Source of the DNA: Hemileia vastatrix
Taxonomy: Eukaryota; Basidiomycota; Pucciniomycetes; Pucciniales; Zaghouaniaceae
Direction: 5' to 3'
DNA length: 64,000 nt
NCBI GenBank assembly: GCA_030280995.1
Contig: JASXTE010000036.1
Location: 1 to 64,000 of the forward strand
Positions 34,594 through 45,946 of the stretch are shown here, in pieces. How positions within the stretch are numbered: the first letter of the stretch is position 1; every line of letters begins with the position of its first letter. Position numbers and translations under genes: made by a program. A model generated the notes under the pieces. That model saw nothing but the letters and a program-made list of their open reading frames with translations, did not search any database and had not been told where the DNA came from.

Positions 34594-37206
34594 ACTTCTA
34601 CAGAATTTCGATTAAATTGCATATAGATTACTCAGACTAATCAATCGATTGTCTCGATGGTCATGTTTAAGATAGCATTTTGATTGGAAGCAATTTTTTA
34701 GAATTTCAAATTCTATCGTCATTATTCTGCTTCAAAACCACCAACCATATCTCGAAATCATGTTGTTTGGTCAGCCTCTCAAATAGTCAACTGGAAATTT
34801 TAGGTAGAAATGATTCCTGAGATGAAGTTTGGATCAAGGTGAACACATGAGTAAGTTCTATTGATTAAACTGTCCTGAAAAGAACAACTCGAAATGATCG
34901 GTGATGAAAGTAACAAAATCAAGTCCATTTGATCCGTCATCAGTACTGAATCAAGGTCACCGTGTTCTTCTTAACCCTAAACAAAGTACCAGGACTTTCG
35001 CAACTTATCCTTCAGATGATGATGACTCTGCATAAAAGCCTATGAACATGCATAAAAGTTTATTTTGAGTGGCTGTGTTGCAAATCACGTTGATTTCACT
35101 CATAAGCTGAAGGCTGAAAAAGAATTGAATGAATCTGGTCAAAAGGTCCAAAAACAAACACAAACACTAACATGATAAGAAATCGTCCAAAATACTGACA
35201 AATAAGAGCTAGAAGCATTAGTAATAAAGAAAATTGTATCCATCATGATTTCGAGCAAAAGAAGGTTGTCTATGGCTGCAAAACCAGAAAAGATCTTTGG
35301 ATGAAAAAGATGAACAAGTTGACAACGTTTTTTACGTCCAGTTCTAGAACGACAGGACTACAACCACTCACATTCTTAAACTGGCAAACAGAAACAGACA
35401 ACGATTTAATCGGTCATCTCATTTTATCTTAATTTTCTCTATATGTCTTTTATTGTTTGACTGCTTTTCAAGAAAATGAATGATTTTGAATGCGCTCATT
35501 CGTTTCCACTCGCAGCTTGTGTCGAGGATTTTCCGTCATTCAAATTATGGTCTAAATGTATTGTGAGAGTAACAAATTATCATCTTTCAATCAATAATTA
35601 CCTCTCAGTTAGTTATTATAATTTATCTGCAAAGTCAAACTGACACATAGTGACTTCTGCCATTTTCCTTGGAGTGCCAATCGACTTGTCAAGGATGAGA
35701 AACAACGACGACACTTCCTGACAGGGAAAAAGGCAAGAATAAACACAAACCGAATAGAGAATAGAATGAAAACAAGAATGAGAAAAATGAAAGGAATAAA
35801 TAAAGAAGAACGATATGTGCAACCTTTATCATTAATCGTCCACTTGTACATTCAAAGCTTTCCTCTCAAACAAATGGAACAACGTCAAAGTGTATCTGTG
35901 GTTCTCTTGTGTGCTTTTTTGAGCATTTTTGTTTTTGTTTTCGAAAAAACATATTGACGATCTATTTGCGTCGAAAGGGAAAGTAAATAGCAACCAGTGT
36001 GATGTTTATTAGCAACTTGAGTTAAGGTGGATCGACAATCGACGATCATCAATCAACAAAGAAACAAGTTGTTATTCCAACCTCCTGTTATATCTATTTT
36101 ATCTATTTTATCTGCTTTATCTGTCCAAGAACAATAAAAGGTTTCACTTTGAAAAAATTATATTCGCATAGCATACTTATGACTGTCTCATGATGATGAC
36201 GAAGTTGATGATGTTGATGATGATGTTTGAATGAAGTGACACACGCTTAACAAGGACACACTCATATGTCACGTGTAAACACACACAAACAATTGGTTAG
36301 GTTGTTTGTAAGAGAAATTTATTACAATTACTTTTCAGTTGTATTACACAGATGCACTTAACACTCAGCACTAGACTCTACTGTACTGCCGAGACACAAT
36401 AATGTCGCTTGAATGGTTCATAATTCACACTCTCTTTGGAAAGGATCAACTGGTGGTTTGGATGTTGTGGATATTTTAGATGTTATTGATGATGCTGATG
36501 GTGTGAATGTAGTGGTGAGCAAACAAAGTTCAATTATACCCATGCCCAAAAGCCACGAGTTCAATTTGCGAGGAAATTGAAAGAATCATTCATTCTTTTG
36601 CCAATCAAATGGACTCCAATGCAGAGAAGAGAATTTCCTTTGTTCAAGTCGATTTCACGCTTGACGGCAAATGTCTGGTTATTGCAAGTTCGAGGTGCAA
36701 ATGGCAAGTTGTAAACAAGTCACTCAGTCACCCAGTCAATTGAGTTACTCAAACAGACAAGTCACAGAGAGAAAGAAAGTGAAAGAGAAAGAGAAAGAAC
36801 ACTTTTGTTCTCCTGTTGCATGGTCAAGATGCAATTGATGGTAGTTACATTGTCCTTGCTTTTACTTGTTTCTACTTGTTTTTTTTCTTGGTGTTTATTG
36901 GTCAGCATGTAAGCAAGTGCATTGACACAATCAACAAAATTAACAAAATCAATAGAATCAGTATAATTGACTTGATTCGATTGTGTGTAAAATGAGATTG
37001 CATTCAAAAATTCGTTGTTACTCATGGTTTTTATTGGAATATAAAATAGGAAGAACCAATAGAGTAGTAATGGTAGTGGATTAATCGAGAAGGAAAATAA
37101 AATATACAAGTAAATACTTGATTCAATCAGTAGTGTAGTATTGGGTGTTGGGTGTTGGGTATTATCGATGATTGACATTAATTGTTTTATCAATTCGATC
37201 GAAAAC
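34594..37206. other. Intergenic
   Basis: About 2.6 kb with no recognisable gene. Open frames at 35609-35957 and 36762-37193 are biased in composition and resemble nothing known. A short TCTATTTTATC repeat lies near 36096-36125. The right ~300 bp are the 3' UTR of the GRB-like gene, with a minus-strand AATAAA at 37030-37035. Confidence 0.5.
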
Positions 37207-39807
37207 TTAATGATTTTTAGCTACATAATGAGTCAACTTGCATCCAAGCAATGAATGATTCAGCTGATAAAACTGAATTAATTGACTTAAATTGGCAAAT
37301 TTAGTCTTTCCCTGATCAAGAGTTAAATAGAAATTGTGAGAATCGCCTTGCATACTCTGAATTATTATGTGGAGAATTTTACGGTTGAGAACAAGCGAAA
37401 GAACATATGTTCCAGGTGCACGAGTGGACTGTCGAACCAAGAATACTCCGTTAATAGATGAGTATTGTGACAGCAATTTACTAGCTTCATCACGGGTTAA
37501 ATTATCATAATACCAAGGACCGTATAAAGGAAGCAAAGTGGATGAAGAAGGTGATGAATTCACCGGTGAAACAGATACAGCATTACAATTGTTATTTTTA
37601 ACATTGACGGTGCTGTGATTACTGGTGTTACTTGTGTTGCTGCTTACACTGCTACAAATGTTGTTGTTGTTGTTGGTGGTGGTGTTATTGTTGCTGTTGC
37701 TGTTACTGTTACTGTTGCTGTTGCTGTTGCTGTTGTTGTTGCTGATGATGGTATGTTGTTGATGATGATGATGGATACTTTGCCTAGAACAACCTGCGAC
37801 ATATAATGACATGGATGGCGGTGACGAGGGTGCAAGTGTAACACTAGAACTTCCTTTCGAACCAAAACTTCCATGACGTAAGTGACTATAAACAGGAGTT
37901 TGTGAATGTGGTGATGATTTATAATTTTTAATGTATTTTCTCATTTTTTGCATTCCAATTTTAGCCAATCGTAAACAGGAAATCCAGCAATTAATTGTTG
38001 ATTGGTTGGAGCAGATAATTTTGTACAAAGAACATTTTTCACCCGGACATAGCAAGTAAAAACAGTTTTCACCGGATAAATCGACAGGTGTAAATAAATC
38101 ATACCTATTACTAGTAAAGTCGATGACATCTTTAGACATGGAGTTTACATGTGACAGAGTCAATTTAGTCTTTTCCAAGACTGCACTATGTGATTCAATA
38201 TTCTTCGGTCCAGTTGATCGAACAACTTTCACAGGAGATGTGACAGTTAGATCAAATGTTTCCGAAATGATCAAAAATCGTTGCAATTGTTGAAATTCAG
38301 AACTCGAAACAGATGGTAAAGTACTAGGCTTTCGAATAGTTGAATTAGAACCATCAAATGAATTAGATCGACCCGAATGATTGGACGTCGTAGTAAAACT
38401 GATACTTGATGATCGATTGCGACCATATTCGCCTAAATCGATCATTGAAAGATCGAAGAAATTTGGTAAATTATGATACATTGACAATTTTTCAATTGAT
38501 TTGTGTAACATGAGTTTGCAGTCGATAGCAAATGACAGATATTTAAGGAATAGTGGTACGACTTCCTCAAAATCTTCGATCATACATTGTAGAGTAATTG
38601 GCTGTGAAGCTGACGTCAATTTGGGATCAATAGTAAGATTCATAAATAATGTCCATGCAAGATCCCCTTCAAGTGAAAATTTCAATGATAAAATGTTAAT
38701 TAAATAAGCTGCCGTCAAATTTTCCTCTACCATTAGTGTGATCTCATTAGAACCACATTTAATATTGATGGGATATGCATGAGAATCATCATCATCATCA
38801 GTGACGCAGTGACAATTAGAACTAGAACCATTTATACAATCAGATGAATTATTATCATCAGGACATCCATCACCGGTAATTTTTGCACTACACATATCAT
38901 TTGATAGTTCATCTATCGCTAAATCATTGGCAGATGGACTATTTTTACTAGAGTTGACACCCTGATCGGTGTCATCATCTTCACCAACATCAGCAACGAC
39001 ATGATCAACAAGTCCATCTGCGTCATGACATTCCAATTCACGTGATGAAATTAGTGGACGATGTTGCTGATGATTTTGTTGTTGTTGTTGTTGATGATGA
39101 TTAGGACGATGATGACTTGTTTCACAATTGTGTGATGCAGTTTCATCATCATCAAAGAACGACGTGGATGACGAACCAAATGACGAACAGTATCCAGAAT
39201 TAGCTGACGATTTAATGATATCAGCAATAGTTGACGCCCCGTTAGAAATTAATTGATCATCAACGTTGGCCATGGTGGTTGTAGAAGTTGTCATTGATTT
39301 GCAATTAAATTGTTTATTAGATGGTAATGACTTTGAAGTTGACGATGAATATGACGTGGTAGATGTTTTACAAATGTTGCTTTGGTCATCAAATTGTCTC
39401 TTAGAGTGGCCTTGATCGGTGACAATCAACGTATCTTTTTGTTCTTTTACTTGTAAATGTGTTTGTAGTAATTGCTGTTGTTGAAGTTGTTGTTGTTGTT
39501 GTTCTTCAATCTGGTGTATTTGCATTGATTGCGGATGCTGTTGAGACTGAGTAGCAGTAGCTTCATTCAAACAAGAAACAGGTTGACAAGATGGACTAAT
39601 TACACTAGATTCACGTGTACAATTAGTCTTATTGTCAATTGAAATGGACATCAGACCCATATTTGGCGGCGTAGAATTTTTGTGGGTGAAAAATTTAGAT
39701 GAAAAGTTATTACAGTCAACCACTTGTTGGTTACGAATGTCACAATTAGTTGAATTACTCTTATTGGGGTAACAATTAGTCTCCAGTGCCATTTGGATCA
39801 TTTGCAT
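37207..39807 (-). CDS. GRB7/10/14-type adaptor: RA-PH-SH2
   Basis: Single exon, 866 residues. The N-terminal ~345 residues are low complexity (poly-Gln near 100-115, Ser, His/Gln, acidic runs). An RA domain follows at about 346-438 (INIKCGSNEITLMVEENLTA). A PH domain occupies about 508-617, ending in CWISCLRLAKIGMQKMRKY, close to the GRB family's CW...RLxKYGMQL. A C-terminal SH2 spans 763-866, with FLVR arginine at 792, the beta-D histidine in ILHIII, and the family-typical end TKFANLSQLIQFYQLN. Between PH and SH2 there is a Ser/Asn linker encoded by GTT/GCT repeats; I cannot see a clear BPS segment. GRB7/10/14 proteins bind activated receptor tyrosine kinases such as the insulin receptor and signal to Ras-family GTPases. 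The SH2 retains its phosphotyrosine-binding residues. Extra 5' exons cannot be excluded. Confidence 0.88.
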   Translation of the reverse strand: MQMIQMALETNCYPNKSNSTNCDIRNQQVVDCNNFSSKFFTHKNSTPPNMGLMSISIDNKTNCTRESSVISPSCQPVSCLNEATATQSQQHPQSMQIHQIEEQQQQQLQQQQLLQTHLQVKEQKDTLIVTDQGHSKRQFDDQSNICKTSTTSYSSSTSKSLPSNKQFNCKSMTTSTTTMANVDDQLISNGASTIADIIKSSANSGYCSSFGSSSTSFFDDDETASHNCETSHHRPNHHQQQQQQNHQQHRPLISSRELECHDADGLVDHVVADVGEDDDTDQGVNSSKNSPSANDLAIDELSNDMCSAKITGDGCPDDNNSSDCINGSSSNCHCVTDDDDDSHAYPINIKCGSNEITLMVEENLTAAYLINILSLKFSLEGDLAWTLFMNLTIDPKLTSASQPITLQCMIEDFEEVVPLFLKYLSFAIDCKLMLHKSIEKLSMYHNLPNFFDLSMIDLGEYGRNRSSSISFTTTSNHSGRSNSFDGSNSTIRKPSTLPSVSSSEFQQLQRFLIISETFDLTVTSPVKVVRSTGPKNIESHSAVLEKTKLTLSHVNSMSKDVIDFTSNRYDLFTPVDLSGENCFYLLCPGEKCSLYKIICSNQSTINCWISCLRLAKIGMQKMRKYIKNYKSSPHSQTPVYSHLRHGSFGSKGSSSVTLAPSSPPSMSLYVAGCSRQSIHHHHQQHTIISNNNSNSNSNSNSNSNSNNNTTTNNNNNICSSVSSNTSNTSNHSTVNVKNNNCNAVSVSPVNSSPSSSTLLPLYGPWYYDNLTRDEASKLLSQYSSINGVFLVRQSTRAPGTYVLSLVLNRKILHIIIQSMQGDSHNFYLTLDQGKTKFANLSQLIQFYQLNHSLLGCKLTHYVAKNH

Positions 39808-40117
39808 GTTGAAATCTTAAATCTCGGGACCGAAGTGAATGTTTTTTCAAAATTGTGTTGACATGAAAAGAAAAATTTTTTAGATACATTTGATACTGAG
39901 TGTCTGCCAGGACTGAGTGTAAGTGTTTTCTAATAATGAAACAATTCACGATCACACAAACTGTCACAATGTTACTTTTAAATAGCACAATGAGTGACAG
40001 CTTGTTGTTGAAAAGGTTTTTTTTCCTTATTTGACGAAAAAAAAATCAATTTCTTTCTATAAAACGTGTCAACGCAAATGATGATGATGATGGTGATGAC
40101 GATGATGATGATATTTT

Positions 40118-40155
40118 TGTTGTTGTTGTTGTTGTTGTTGTTATTGTTGTTGTTG
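40118..40155. repeat. GTT trinucleotide microsatellite
   Basis: About twelve TTG units with one TTA interruption, just upstream of the GRB-like gene; the preceding ~50 bp are GAT-rich. Confidence 0.85.
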
Positions 40156-41501
40156 TCGTCAACAGTTCTGTTTTTTTCCGTGATACGTATCGAAGCACTA
40201 CAATAAGTGATCACGATGATGAAGCAAAGAACGATTCTTCTACAAGTGAACTTTGTTCTACTTTAGTAATGTGACTTTACTTGTAGACAAATGTTGTTCA
40301 AATAAAAGTTGTTTAGCTGTTGTATTTGCATCAAATGGCTGAAAGCTGTGACAGAGGAAAATAGAATAGAAGAAAAACAAATTAGCAACATACAAATTAC
40401 ATGGTTTAACTTGAGGTGAGAAAGTAAATTAATTATTTCTTTGTATCCTTTTTTATATCGAGTAAAATGGCAGCAGGGTGAAACTCGTCAACTCGTCAAC
40501 TCGTCAACATGGTACATGTACACAAGCGAAGCACACACACACACCGAGTGAACAGTGATGACATTTACCTCAGCTACAAATGAAAACAACAACCAAATAT
40601 TCTCCTTCCTTCCTTGCCTTCAATGTGACATCAGTTTTGTCACCAAGGCAGCACCAGCAAAGTCAAAATACCAAAATTCATTTTCATTTGGTAAAAATAG
40701 TTTATAGTTGATAGATTTTTTTCGAGTTGAAAGTATCAAAGTCAAACAACAAATGACTAGCCAATTCAATGACAAATTGTTAGATAGAAAATAGAAACAA
40801 CCAACCTCCTATCAGTGCAAGTTATTACTAAGTTACAATTGATTCAAGTAATAAACAAGAAACTTTCAGCCGTCATCAAGTGGTGACGACACATCATACG
40901 TTAATTTGAATAACAAACAGCGAGAACGGAGTAAAAGAGAAAGAGAAAGAGAAAGAAAAAAAGAAAGAGAAAAAGAAAACGATAAAAAGGGAGAAAGAAA
41001 GACAGACATAGACAGAGAAAGACAAACTCAAGGTAAAATAGAGATGAAGAAAAAATCAAATTTAGGGTATATACACTTACACACATATGAACCTGACACT
41101 TAAGGTCGGAATGTAGTTAAACAACAAAAGCAAGAAAATAGGCAACAGACAGAAAGGAATTTAACACGGGTCAACGAGCACCGAATGATGGTCGATGTCA
41201 TTATTAACACATGTGAAAAAACCGATCAACTACAAAAACAAATGAATCGCTCATGAAGAAGAAATCTTCACATGGACGTCATATTGATCTGTTTTTCGTG
41301 ATGATGATGACATCCAAATGTCTGAGAATATGAAGATTGAATGGGAAAAAATCAGGCCTACATGTGAGACACGTCAAGTGGAGACTAAACTCAAAATATC
41401 ACTGAGACGTTGTTTTTGTCATTATAACTATTATTGTTGTTTCTATTTTATGCTGCAGGCTGGCTGGCTGAATGAATGACTGACTGACAGGCTGGCTTTG
41501 C

Positions 41502-41532
<31 letters not shown>

Positions 41533-41567
41533 ATTATTATTATTATTGTTGTTGTTGTTGTTGTTGT
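41502..41567. repeat. GTT/ATT compound microsatellite
   Basis: TTG units, then five TTA units, then TTG units again, followed by GCTGCTGCA. It is preceded by a short GGCT/GACT tetranucleotide run. Confidence 0.85.
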
Positions 41568-41632
41568 CGTTGCTGCTGCAGTTGTTTGTGTCCTCGTCCT
41601 CCTACTCCCTGTTTACGGCAAAGTAAAGTGAA

Positions 41633-41635
<3 letters not shown>

Positions 41636-41667
<32 letters not shown>
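41636..41667. repeat. GT dinucleotide microsatellite
   Basis: Sixteen uninterrupted GT units, intergenic. Confidence 0.9.
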
Positions 41668-41669
<2 letters not shown>

Positions 41670-43811
41670 AACAGTGACCTGAATACGGGCACGTATGTGA
41701 TTGTAACTGTGACAGAGGCCACACGAGGTTAAAGGTGACCATAAGGTCCTTACTCTGTGACATGAGGAGGCGCAAAAGGGCGCCAACAGAGCCTCAACAC
41801 AGTGTACACGGGATGATCAAATGATCGGCAAAAGAAAGCACACACAGACAGAAAGAGAGCAAGAGAATTGAGGCCGAGCAAGTTGTAAACAAACATGACG
41901 ACGTGGCCTTTCATATGATGTACTCAATTGGACCATTGGTTGGTAAAATTGTGATGGATTTACTTACACTCAGTAGTAGTTCTAAAATGACACACAACAA
42001 AAGGTCAAATGGGACACAGAGATGGCAAAGCTGGCGAGGCGGGTACACGAATCAACGATGAAGTAGCGAGGGCAACTGAATAGGCAAAAGGCCGTCGGTC
42101 GGGTCGGTTCAATCTGTGATGATGATGTTGTTGTTGTTGTTGATGTCCAAGTGTAGAGAGAGACGAGACGAGAGAAGAGAGGGAGAGCGAGGGAAAAGAG
42201 AAGATGATTACTTTCAATCTGCTTTCTGTTGATGATAGAATGATGATGCAATAGGAGCAAAGGTAAAAGGTTAACCAGGCAAACCAGGAGAAAACAGGTA
42301 TGAGAGAGAGAGAGGGAATTTGAAGTTCACTTACATCAATGCAGTGGTGGATTGTTTCCTGGAGAGGAGAGAACTGAAGAGAGAAACTGTGGTGGAGGAT
42401 GCGAATGAACCTTAGGCCAAGTCTGGAAGTGGGGAGGAGCTATGGCACACTGTGCTATGACAAGAGAACCGCTGTTGACGGTGAAGTTGAGTTTGAAATG
42501 TATTGTAAAAGGCTTTCCTAGAAACGAGCTGCAAGCTCAGAGTCCTCCTAGCTGCCTTTACCTGGACTTTAGGCCTACGCGCAAGCGCAAGCGCGAAAAT
42601 ACAAAGTTCGTGTGGAAGATTCTTTCTCTTCTTCTTCGGACAAGCCAAATACCGGCTTCTCTGGCTTCCCACAAATAAGAATCAACCCACTATGTGCAAG
42701 AGCGATTTCACCCGCATCCAAGGCAAACACAGAGACACTCATGACTCATTTTTTTCTCACTTTTTTTCATCTGACGTGAGTGTAAAATCCACCTGGACAC
42801 ATCTTAACCTTGCACGAGAGAATGAGAGAATGAGAAAATGAGAATATGAGAAACATTAATCACCTTCACCTGGATGACAATAACAGATGTTTTACCGATC
42901 TGGCCCTAGGTCTACTGCTCGGCACTACTTAGTAAATTGGTGAATTGGTAAGTCAGTGATCCTGAGATCCTTTGTTCTCCACAGACAAGGTAAAAGAGGG
43001 AAAAACATATATTTGATCGGCGAGACGCGAAAGACATGAAAGAGACATGAGATGAAAGAGAAGATGCCTCAATTAGACTCCACGAGGTAATTTAAAATGT
43101 CACACGTTTGGTCATAAATAAGCAGCAGGAGATGTGACTCGCCGCACGTAGGGCAAGTCTTAGGGCAAGTGACAGCATGGCTAAGAGTTAAATGAGTTCA
43201 TTCACCATGTTAAAGGTTAAAGACTCAGAGGAGAGAAGAAGAAGAAGAAAATAAGAAGAAGAAAATAAGAAGAAATAAGAGTAAAGAGAAAACCAACCGT
43301 CTGACAAGTGCCTTGGGAGAATGAAGCAAGTTCATCGGAGATTTGTTTATTTTTCTTCCTCTGTAAGTCAGCCAAGTGAGCCGGCTGTTGAGCAACTTTG
43401 TCGGCATCGAAAAAAAATGACAAGTGGGTCACGAAGGGTTCCTCTTGTTCCATTGACAAGGTTTCCACAGTGTCTCAGTCTTCGTGTGTCCTTGTTCACA
43501 TCCACTTTCTGTTTTGCCGATTTGGTGATTCTGCAACTCTGTGATTTTGTGATTTCCGGTCTCACGGAAGGACGCAAAGGATCCAAAGGACCGGGTGAAA
43601 GTTAAGTAACCAAATAAGCTATTGCAGATCGAAGGTTCCTTTGGTCTTTAGGTGTTTGGGTGTTGTAGTTTTCCCTTTCACCCTGACTTTAGCCTGTTTT
43701 GGACGCAAGGCACACAATGAAATGATTCACTTTCCCTCTTTCCTCTTTTCTCTTTTTTTCTTTTTTCTTCCTTTCTCTTTCTCTCTTTCTCTTCCTTTGC
43801 TTTCTGCATTC

Positions 43812-43842
43812 GTCTTCCTCTCTCAATTGTCGAGTTCTGTGC
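43812..43842 (+). repeat. 31-bp dispersed element, copy 1
   Basis: A segment starting GTCTTCCTCTCTCAATTGTC and ending GAGTTCTGTGC is identical to 45050-45080. Both copies follow a pyrimidine tract rich in TTTC. Confidence 0.8.
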
Positions 43843-45049
43843 CCAGCAGCTGGGCCGTCGAAGTATGAGAATAGGGCCACCCACCCCACTGAACTCCCTT
43901 TCCTCCCCTATTTTGGGCAAGGATGGAACTGGCCTGGTTTCAACTCTCAACCCTGTTCATAGTACACTGTACACTCAAAGAAGTACACACAGCATACTCG
44001 GCTGTGAAGACAACGTTCATGCACACGTTGTTGCTAGGTCATCGAACTTTCAGAACCAGCAGCCGGTTCGAGGGACAAAGAAAGACAGAACAGAAAGAAC
44101 AGAATCAACAGCACGAACTGCACGAACACAAGGCTACACAAGGAATAGAAGAAATAGAAGAAACAGAAAGTACAGATAGAACAGAGTGAACAGAACGAGC
44201 ACATGGTTCAACCTTCGACAAAAGAAGAGGCAAATGAAAGTCAAGTCAATTTTATTGATCAGCTCTTTGCTGACTACTGGTGGCGATGAATTAAACTTGA
44301 CTGGTTGAGTTTACACAAAAAATTTCTCTGTAAACAACAACAACTGCAATGAGAAAGTACCAGAGTGTGAGATTGAGAGAGAAAGAGAAAGACAGGGAGA
44401 AAGAGAGGAAGGCAATGACGTAAAAGACAGGAGGTAAGAGTCACAAAACAGAAAAGATGAAATAGGTACAACAGCCGAATTCACCCTCGAGCCACAAGCG
44501 ACAAGCAAAAACCAGCAACAAGAAAAAACAACAGCAGCAGCAGACCATCAAAATATATATCTTTTGCCTGGCCAAGATTCTTCTCTGTGCACCAAAGAAA
44601 GAGAGAGTGAGAAACACACACACACACTCACACACTCACACACAACAGAAAAAGGGAGTTATTCAATCTCTGGAGTCAAGGTCGGTCAATGGCTGTTGCA
44701 TAAGAGTTGCACCTCTCAGCAGAACAATTTAATGGCTCCCGACAATGCTATCCAATGCTGCCCAACGATTGCCGGGCCAAATTGAACTACTGAACGCACG
44801 CAAATATTTCTCTTGGAGTGTGAGATTAACAACCACATCTTTCCTCCTCCCTTACTTGAAGTTTCTTCGAATGACTGACTCAGACTTTTAGTCACTTTCA
44901 CTGGCTCCAATGGACAAATTACATTGGAGACACTCATTTATTATTACTTTTTGTCCTACCCTTGATTACTTGATCACCATGCAACAAGTTTTCCTCTCTC
45001 ATTGTCATGTCTCTTTCTTTCCTTTTACCTTTCTTTCCTTTCTGATTTT

Positions 45050-45080
45050 GTCTTCCTCTCTCAATTGTCGAGTTCTGTGC
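45050..45080 (+). repeat. 31-bp dispersed element, copy 2
   Basis: Identical to 43812-43842 in the same orientation, about 160 bp downstream (in DENR's sense) of the DENR stop codon. The flanks are not otherwise alignable beyond the shared pyrimidine-rich lead-in. Confidence 0.8.
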
Positions 45081-45197
45081 TTTGTCCAAATGATTCAAGC
45101 GAATCTTCACACACATTCATGCACACACAGACAAAAATAATCAACCACACGGATAAATAAAACACTTGTCTTCATTAAGAACTCCCAAGTTGATCCA

Positions 45198-45203
45198 TTT
45201 ATT
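45198..45203 (-). terminator. Poly(A) signal of DENR
   Basis: AATAAA on the minus strand, about 40 nt past the DENR stop codon. Confidence 0.7.
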
Positions 45204-45240
45204 GGATAGGTTTTCATAAATAGATAAATTACACACCTGC

Positions 45241-45795
45241 TTACAATTTGCGATCACCTAAATCATCAATCAAATCTTCATCAATGTCAGGCCATTTTTG
45301 ACATATTATGTCAAACAAATCATCTTTAACATCTCCTTGAATGACAATTTCATCAGGACCAGTAACTGATGAACCACAGGCAAATTTGGATGCAAAAAAT
45401 TTAGCAGCATCTTTCAAATCAACTTCAAATGTAGAAAGACCAATGACGACTGTGACAAATTTCTTCTTGCCACGTGATGCACGAACCAAACCAATTTTTC
45501 TGTCAACATTTTTCTTTGCCTTAGACTTGACCAATGCTTTTCCACCACGTTTTTGGCGTTTCTTTTCACCATCAGCATCACCATCTTTGTTTTCACCAGA
45601 TTCATCATTGACATATAATTCTTCAAATGATTCCGGTAGGTTCTTTTCCAACCATTCTTTACATTTATTAAAATCACGATTGGAGGAACAATATTCTAGT
45701 GGAAATGTACATTCACCACAGTATATTACTTTGATGGGATACTTAACTCCTTCAATTGGTCCATTAACTAGACCATCTTCTACAGGCGACGACAT
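45241..45795 (-). CDS. DENR: Density-regulated protein, translation re-initiation factor
   Basis: Single exon, 184 residues (human DENR is 198). The N-terminal metal-binding segment VIYCGECTFPLEYC has cysteines at 26, 29, 36 and 45. A charged linker includes KKRQKRGGKA. A C-terminal SUI1/eIF1-like domain (~108-175) contains KKKFVTVVIGLSTFEVDLK, FASKFACGSSVTG and EIVIQGDVKDDL. DENR pairs with MCT-1 to evict deacylated tRNA and recycle 40S subunits, and promotes re-initiation after short uORFs. The match is near end-to-end and the ATG is the only sensible start. The gene is divergent from the SUMO protease gene, 151 bp away. Confidence 0.96.
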   Translation of the reverse strand: MSSPVEDGLVNGPIEGVKYPIKVIYCGECTFPLEYCSSNRDFNKCKEWLEKNLPESFEELYVNDESGENKDGDADGEKKRQKRGGKALVKSKAKKNVDRKIGLVRASRGKKKFVTVVIGLSTFEVDLKDAAKFFASKFACGSSVTGPDEIVIQGDVKDDLFDIICQKWPDIDEDLIDDLGDRKL

Positions 45796-45946
45796 ATTAT
45801 CTTGAGACCAGATGGACTAAATGGAGATGTCCAAATGTGTGTGTGACGACACTCCTGCCATCTATCAAAATCGAGAAGTAACCGCATTCTTCCATCATCT
45901 GATTTGATCATCGCCGGCGTCTGGTGACACTTGTAAATTTATAGCG
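45796..45946. promoter_or_regulatory. Probable bidirectional promoter, DENR / SENP
   Basis: 151 bp between divergent start codons. The interval must hold both 5' UTRs and core promoters, unless transcripts begin inside the neighbour. Confidence 0.5.

Larger units (their letters stand above)
39808..45240. other. Long non-coding interval upstream of the GRB-like gene
   Basis: About 5.4 kb without a recognised gene. It includes GTT arrays (40118-40155, 41502-41567), a GT array (41636-41667), purine-rich tracts (40925-41035, 43215-43280, 44370-44410), and a relatively GC-rich stretch around 42000-44900 with several GTAAGT-like donors. This is compatible with promoters and untranslated first exons. 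Open frames of 60-100 codons here are purine/pyrimidine-strand artefacts. The last ~60 bp are the 3' UTR of DENR. Confidence 0.5.

Noticed and set aside
41502..41567. Regularly repeated GTT blocks that could suggest a CRISPR-like array
   Set aside because: Simple trinucleotide microsatellite without unique spacers, in a eukaryotic genome.
45341..45805. 154-codon plus-strand frame overlapping DENR
   Set aside because: Antisense shadow of the clearly conserved DENR frame.
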